Assembly: GCA_946183095.1 (NCBI GenBank)
Contig: CAMHBE010000030.1
Coordinates: 1-11,288, forward strand
DNA from: an uncultured Clostridia bacterium
Lineage (GTDB): Bacteria > Bacillota > Clostridia > Oscillospirales > Ruminococcaceae
Reading direction: 5' to 3'
DNA length: 11,288 bases
Shown: positions 7,920-11,288 of the stretch, piece by piece
Numbering within the stretch: the stretch's first letter is position 1
Layout of the letters: the number at the start of each line of letters is the position of its first letter
Made by a program: the position numbers and the translations under genes
The notes under the pieces: model-generated
The model's input: the letters and a program-made list of their open reading frames with translations, nothing else
Database searches by the model: none
Told to the model about the DNA's origin: nothing

Positions 7920-8528
7920 ATGATATACAGCGTAAGAGGAAAACTCACACACAAGACAAACGACCTCGCGGTGGTGGAATGCGCCGGCGTAGGCTTCGCG
8001 TGCAGAACAACAAGCTATACGCTCTCACCGCTCAAAGTCGGCGAAGAGGTGTTCCTGCTGACATACATGAACGTCCGCGAGGATGCGGTGGAACTGTTCG
8101 GGTTCGGTGAAGCTGCCGAACTGAACTGCTTCAAACTGCTGCTGAGCGTCAGCGGCGTGGGTCCGAAAGCCGCTCTCTCCATACTCTCGGATATGTCGCC
8201 GCAGGGGTTCGCTCTGTGCGTCGCGCAGGGTGACAGCAAGGTGCTGACGAGAGTCCCCGGCATCGGCAAAAAAACCGCAGACCGCATAATTCTCGAACTG
8301 AGAGACAAGATGACCGACCGCATCGGCGAGATATCCTCCGATACTTACGCGGAGCTTTCAAAGCCGGGCACTCCCGCTTCAGGAAACGCCGCAGAGGCAG
8401 TTACCGCTCTCGTAGCGCTGGGATTTACCGCCGCACAGGCGCAGAAAGCGCTCGCCGGACTTTCCCCCGACCTGTCCGTTTCGGAAATGGTCAGAGAGGG
8501 ACTTAAAAAGATCGGCAGCATAAAGTGA
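7920..8528 (+). CDS. ruvA: Holliday junction branch-migration subunit RuvA
   Basis: RuvA is the tetrameric platform that binds the four-way junction and loads the RuvB motor. The 202-residue product is of normal length. Residues 1-62 form the OB-fold domain (MIYSVRGKLT start). Two helix-hairpin-helix motifs follow, SVSGVGPKAA near 76-85 and RVPGIGKKTA at 111-120, which contact the DNA backbone. After a flexible, Ser/Pro-rich linker near 140-155, residues 155-202 form the C-terminal domain that contacts RuvB (VTALVALGFTAAQAQKAL). The ATG at 7920 is preceded by AAAAAGGTGAT, a good ribosome binding site that begins right after the ruvC stop, so the two genes are probably translated together. No anomalies are seen. 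Confidence 0.97.
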   Translation: MIYSVRGKLTHKTNDLAVVECAGVGFACRTTSYTLSPLKVGEEVFLLTYMNVREDAVELFGFGEAAELNCFKLLLSVSGVGPKAALSILSDMSPQGFALCVAQGDSKVLTRVPGIGKKTADRIILELRDKMTDRIGEISSDTYAELSKPGTPASGNAAEAVTALVALGFTAAQAQKALAGLSPDLSVSEMVREGLKKIGSIK

Positions 8529-8557
8529 TAATGACAAGCGTTCGCATCATACAATTC

Positions 8558-8573
8558 AGGAGATGATATATTG
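8558..8573 (+). promoter_or_regulatory. Ribosome binding site selecting a TTG start for ruvB
   Basis: AGGAG at 8558-8562 lies 8 bases before TTG (8571) and 17 bases before the next in-frame ATG (8580). The spacing favours TTG as the start codon. The ATG at 8563 hits a stop after two codons. The choice changes only three N-terminal residues, which are not conserved in the family. Confidence 0.65.
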
Positions 8574-9617
8574 ATAGAGATGAACAACGACCGCGATCAG
8601 GTCACACGACCTTCGCGGCTCACAGAACCCGAGCTCACGCCCGAAGATACCGACATAGAGTACAGCCTGCGCCCGAAGCGGCTCAGCGAGTACATCGGAC
8701 AGGACAAAGTAAAAGAAAATATGTCCGTCTATATAAAGGCTGCCCGCGACAGGAACGAGAGCCTTGACCATGTGCTGCTGTACGGTCCTCCCGGGCTCGG
8801 AAAGACCACCCTCTCCCGCATCATCGCAAACGAAATGGGCGTAGGGATCAGCATCACTTCGGGTCCCGCGATAGAAAAGCCCGGCGACCTTGCTTCGATA
8901 CTGACCAATCTGAAAGACGGCGATGTGCTGTTCATCGACGAGATACACCGTATGTCAAGGCAGGTCGAGGAGATACTCTACCCCGCTATGGAAGACAACG
9001 TGCTGGATATAATAATCGGTAAGGGTCCGTCGGCGCAGTCCATACGCATCGACCTGCCGAAATTCACACTGGTGGGGGCGACTACCCGCGCGGGACAGCT
9101 CACAAGCCCCCTGCGAGACAGGTTCGGCATCGTGCAGCGTCTGGAACTGTACACCGAAGACCAGCTCTGCGATATCATAATGCGCTCGTCGGTGATACTG
9201 ACGATACCCACAGACCGCGACGGCGCGAGAGAACTTGCAAGGCGTTCGCGGGGAACTCCCCGCATCGCGAACAGACTGCTTAAACGTGTGCGGGACTTCG
9301 CGGAAGTAATGGGCGACGGACATATCACCAAAGATATGGCGGATATCGCGCTCGACAGGCTGGAGATCGACAAGCTGGGGCTCGACGGTCTCGACAGACG
9401 CTACCTCACCATGATGATAAAGGGTTACAACGGCGGTCCCGTTGGACTTGAAACACTCGCTTCCGCTATAGGAGAAGAAGCCGTCACACTCGAAGACGTG
9501 TGCGAGCCTTTCCTCATGCAGCTCGGGTTCGTTGCAAGAACTCCGCGCGGGCGGACTGCCACGACACTCGCATACAAACATTTAGGTATAGAACAAATGG
9601 GTCAGCAGACGTTCTGA
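8571..9617 (+). CDS. ruvB: Holliday junction branch-migration helicase RuvB
   Basis: RuvB is the hexameric AAA+ ATPase that pulls DNA through the RuvA-bound junction. The 348-residue product is complete. From the TTG start, a variable 30-residue N terminus leads to [12 protein letters not shown]. Walker A is GPPGLGKT (72-79), Walker B FIDEIH (121-126), sensor 1 GATTRAG (169-175), the arginine-finger region SPLRDRFG (179-186), and sensor 2 [12 protein letters not shown] (228-239). The C-terminal winged helix ends with [13 protein letters not shown] and YKHLG, the DNA-contacting tail typical of the family. The first in-frame ATG lies three codons downstream of the TTG. It follows ruvA by 42 bases and precedes glmM by 28, consistent with one transcript. 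All catalytic residues are present. Confidence 0.98.
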   Translation: MIEMNNDRDQVTRPSRLTEPELTPEDTDIEYSLRPKRLSEYIGQDKVKENMSVYIKAARDRNESLDHVLLYGPPGLGKTTLSRIIANEMGVGISITSGPAIEKPGDLASILTNLKDGDVLFIDEIHRMSRQVEEILYPAMEDNVLDIIIGKGPSAQSIRIDLPKFTLVGATTRAGQLTSPLRDRFGIVQRLELYTEDQLCDIIMRSSVILTIPTDRDGARELARRSRGTPRIANRLLKRVRDFAEVMGDGHITKDMADIALDRLEIDKLGLDGLDRRYLTMMIKGYNGGPVGLETLASAIGEEAVTLEDVCEPFLMQLGFVARTPRGRTATTLAYKHLGIEQMGQQTF

Positions 9618-9645
9618 GACGCGCAGACCACAGACAGGAGAAGTT

Positions 9646-11001
9646 ATGGGAAGATTGTTTGGTACAGACGGTGCAAGAGGTGTTGCGATAACAGAGCTCA
9701 CCTGCGAACTTGCAATGAACATCGGCAGAGCCGCGGCGATAGTGCTCACAAAGCACAAGGCTGCCGGCGAAAAGGCAAAACTGTTTATTGGCAAAGACAC
9801 ACGCGTGTCCTCGGATATCCTCGAATCCGCGCTCATATCGGGCATCATGTCGGTAGGCGCGGATGCAGTGCTGCTCGGAGTGGTGCCCACACCGGCGGTG
9901 GCGTATCTCGTGAAGAATGAGGGAGCCGATGCGGGCGTGATGATATCCGCTTCGCACAACAGCGTTGAATACAACGGTATAAAGCTGTTCGCGGGGAGCG
10001 GTCTCAAGCTGCCCGACGATGTCGAAAACGAAATAGAAGCGCTGATACTCGACCGCCCCGAAACGATACAGCTCAAAGACGGCACAGCAGTAGGCAGAGT
10101 CAGTGTTATGCAGAATGCCGCCGAAAAGTACGTCGGGCACCTTGCGGATGCCGCCGATATCGGGAGACACGACCTGCGTATAGCGGCAGACTGCGCGAAC
10201 GGAAGTGCTTCGGCTACCGCATCGTCTCTCTTCGCAAAGCTCGGCGTGCAGTGCGATGTGATAAACGCAGTCCCCGACGGCTGCAACATCAACGAGAACT
10301 GCGGTTCAACACATATCGGCGTGCTGTGCGAACGTGTGAAGTCCGGCGGGTATGACTTCGGCGTGGCATTCGACGGCGACGCGGACAGATGCCTTGCTGT
10401 CGATGAAAACGGAAACATCGTTGACGGCGACAAGCTCATTGCAATAGTCGCGAACGATATGAAAGCACGCGGCACACTCGCGAAAGATACCGCAGTCGTA
10501 ACGGTCATGAGCAACCTCGGCTTCCATACATATATGAAGGAGCACGGCATTTCCACGGTCTGCACGACTGTCGGCGACCGCTATGTGCTCGAAGAGATGC
10601 TGAAAAGCGGCTACAACATAGGCGGCGAGCAGTCCGGTCATATCATCTTCCTCGACCACGCCACCACCGGCGACGGGCAGCTCACCGCCGTCAAACTGAT
10701 ATCCCTGTTATCACATTCGGAGAAAAAACTTTCGGAATACAACGCCGAATTCGCCGATTATCCCCAGCTTCTGATAAACGTCAGGATAACCGACGAGAAC
10801 AAGGGCAAATGGGACAAAAACTCCGCTATCATGTCAGCGATAAAGGACGCGGAAACCGCGCTCGGTGCCAACGGACGTGTTCTTGTACGCGAAAGCGGTA
10901 CCGAGCCGCTGGTGCGTGTGATGATAGAGGGCAAGGACGCAGCTATGGTCGAGAAATACACTAACATGATCGCGGATACCGTAAGGGCGGAGTTCTGCTG
11001 A
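9646..11001 (+). CDS. glmM: Phosphoglucosamine mutase GlmM
   Basis: GlmM interconverts glucosamine-6-phosphate and glucosamine-1-phosphate, the step before GlmU on the path to UDP-GlcNAc for peptidoglycan. The 451-residue product is full length and cytoplasmic. It starts MGRLFGTDGARG, the family N terminus. The phosphoserine loop is ISASHN, with Ser103 as the likely phosphorylated residue. The Mg-binding loop is FDGDADR (242-248), the sugar-binding loop GGEQSGH (326-332) and the phosphate-binding loop RESGTEP (415-421). These loops distinguish alpha-D-phosphohexomutases, and the GGEQSGH and start motifs favour GlmM over phosphomannomutase. AGGAG at 9636-9640 lies five bases before the ATG. 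It is last in the visible operon; pairing with ruvCAB is a neighbourhood fact and does not imply a role in repair. Confidence 0.97.
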   Translation: MGRLFGTDGARGVAITELTCELAMNIGRAAAIVLTKHKAAGEKAKLFIGKDTRVSSDILESALISGIMSVGADAVLLGVVPTPAVAYLVKNEGADAGVMISASHNSVEYNGIKLFAGSGLKLPDDVENEIEALILDRPETIQLKDGTAVGRVSVMQNAAEKYVGHLADAADIGRHDLRIAADCANGSASATASSLFAKLGVQCDVINAVPDGCNINENCGSTHIGVLCERVKSGGYDFGVAFDGDADRCLAVDENGNIVDGDKLIAIVANDMKARGTLAKDTAVVTVMSNLGFHTYMKEHGISTVCTTVGDRYVLEEMLKSGYNIGGEQSGHIIFLDHATTGDGQLTAVKLISLLSHSEKKLSEYNAEFADYPQLLINVRITDENKGKWDKNSAIMSAIKDAETALGANGRVLVRESGTEPLVRVMIEGKDAAMVEKYTNMIADTVRAEFC

Positions 11002-11122
11002 TAAACGGCGTATGCACGCCCGCTGTCCGGCATTGCCTTATCTTAATTTATTTAAAGTCATCTTGCTTTTTATTCGCCCCCGAGGTGACCGACACTATTT
11101 TCCTCACAACACAGGGAGTGGT
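11002..11122 (+). other. Non-coding spacer after glmM
   Basis: I see no gene here. GGCGT/ACGCC at 11007-11020 forms a small 5-bp hairpin directly after the glmM stop, but no T tract follows it, so it is at best a weak terminator. The AT-rich part at 11032-11075 could hold a promoter, but I found no pair of elements with correct spacing. GAGG (11082-11085) can pair with CCTC (11102-11105) to make a short stem upstream of the large hairpin. Confidence 0.4.
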
Positions 11123-11212
11123 GCGGTGTGCTAAGATCGTATGCGCGACGGGGAGGGCACCGAGTTCTTGCTTCCCACCCTGCCCCGTCGGCAGCGCCAT
11201 ACAGCACGCCGC
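11123..11212 (+). ncRNA. Candidate structured RNA (long imperfect hairpin)
   Basis: A single 90-base hairpin can be drawn by eye. GCGGTGTGCT (11123-11132) pairs with AGCACGCCGC (11203-11212, one G-U pair), GTATG with CATAC (11198-11202), CGC with GCG (11194-11196), GACGGGG (11147-11153) with CCCCGTC (11183-11189), and AGGG (11154-11157) with CCCT (11178-11181). That is about 29 pairs with small bulges, a 6-base one-sided loop (AAGATC) and a 20-base terminal loop. I compared it from memory with 6S, SRP, tmRNA, RNase P, T-box, glmS and common riboswitch motifs and found no match. The strand is uncertain, since a hairpin folds on both; plus is assumed because it lies downstream of the glmM operon. 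Confidence 0.35.
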
Positions 11213-11213
11213 A

Positions 11214-11288
11214 TCCGGGATGTCAAGGGAGGCTCCGAAAAAAATTTTTGACCCAAAAATTTTTTTTGGAAACCCTTGACATCCCGGA
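11214..11288. repeat. 75-bp palindromic element at window end
   Basis: TCCGGGATGTCAAGGG (11214-11229) and CCCTTGACATCCCGGA (11273-11288) are a perfect 16-bp inverted repeat. Inside it, after a small internal loop, TCCG-A7-T5-G (11234-11250) pairs with C-A5-T8-GGA (11254-11270) with one G-U pair, leaving a 3-base loop. The whole is a hairpin of 33 pairs with an AT-rich centre and GC-rich ends. It carries no gene. It could be a miniature inverted-repeat element, a dispersed palindromic repeat, or a strong bidirectional terminator. The window stops exactly at the end of the right arm, so flanking target duplications cannot be seen. Confidence 0.8.

Noticed and set aside
7251..7952. Minus-strand open frame of 233 codons
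   Set aside because: It is antisense to ruvC, whose catalytic residues are all present, and it runs into the divergent promoter region.
11083..11212. T-box, glmS ribozyme, 6S or SRP RNA
   Set aside because: The T-box core AGGGTGGNACCGCG is not matched (only GGGAGTGGTGCGG is present), the SRP core GGTCAGGTCCGGAAGGAAGCAGC is absent, and no glmS ribozyme or 6S landmarks were seen.
11085..11279. Open frame of 64 codons at the right end
   Set aside because: It runs through the long hairpin and into the palindrome, has no family resemblance, and its length is explained by the symmetric repeats.
1..11288. CRISPR array, tRNA, rRNA, transposase or phage genes
   Set aside because: No regularly spaced direct repeats, no tRNA-like cloverleaf and no transposase, integrase or phage protein motifs were seen on either strand.

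Overview
The window looks like chromosomal DNA from a Gram-positive Clostridia species, most likely of the Ruminococcus/Oscillospiraceae type. The grounds are strong AGGAGG-type ribosome binding sites, TTGACA/TATAAT-like promoters, a compact ruvC-ruvA-ruvB cluster, and a very large secreted protein with the CXXC modules and Ig-like repeats often seen on gut Clostridia. This placement is inferred from gene content; no marker gene was compared.

Layout. Positions 1-230 are a window-edge stretch with no secure gene, followed by a strong terminator serving the minus strand. Positions 231 to about 640 (minus) are the C-terminal end of a beta-helix-like surface protein. It abuts, head to head, the C-terminal end of an XRE-family regulator (about 639-857, plus). 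Both have lost their 5' halves at the same point, so this looks like a rearrangement junction or an assembly join. A hairpin at 837-882 can terminate transcription in both directions between the regulator remnant and the next gene. Positions 969-7166 (minus) encode one 2065-residue secreted protein: signal peptide, long beta-helix-like region, two Ig-like domains, a linker region, an InlB-type repeat, five CXXC modules and about six C-terminal Ig-like repeats. No known cell-wall anchor is visible.

Positions 7167-7415 form a divergent promoter region. A near-consensus promoter reads left into the giant gene and carries three TTGACTTT boxes. A second near-consensus promoter reads right into ruvC. 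The plus-strand operon ruvC (7416-7907), ruvA (7920-8528), ruvB (8571-9617, TTG start) and glmM (9646-11001) has gaps of 12-42 bases. RuvA and RuvB migrate Holliday junctions and RuvC cuts them. GlmM makes glucosamine-1-phosphate for the cell wall.

The last 287 bases carry no convincing gene. They hold a long imperfect hairpin (11123-11212), a candidate structured RNA, followed at once by a 75-base palindrome (11214-11288) that runs to the last base of the window. I did not find a clearly new multi-gene system. The items most worth a second look are the head-to-head gene remnants, the giant protein with its triple-box promoter, and the two adjacent hairpins at the right end.
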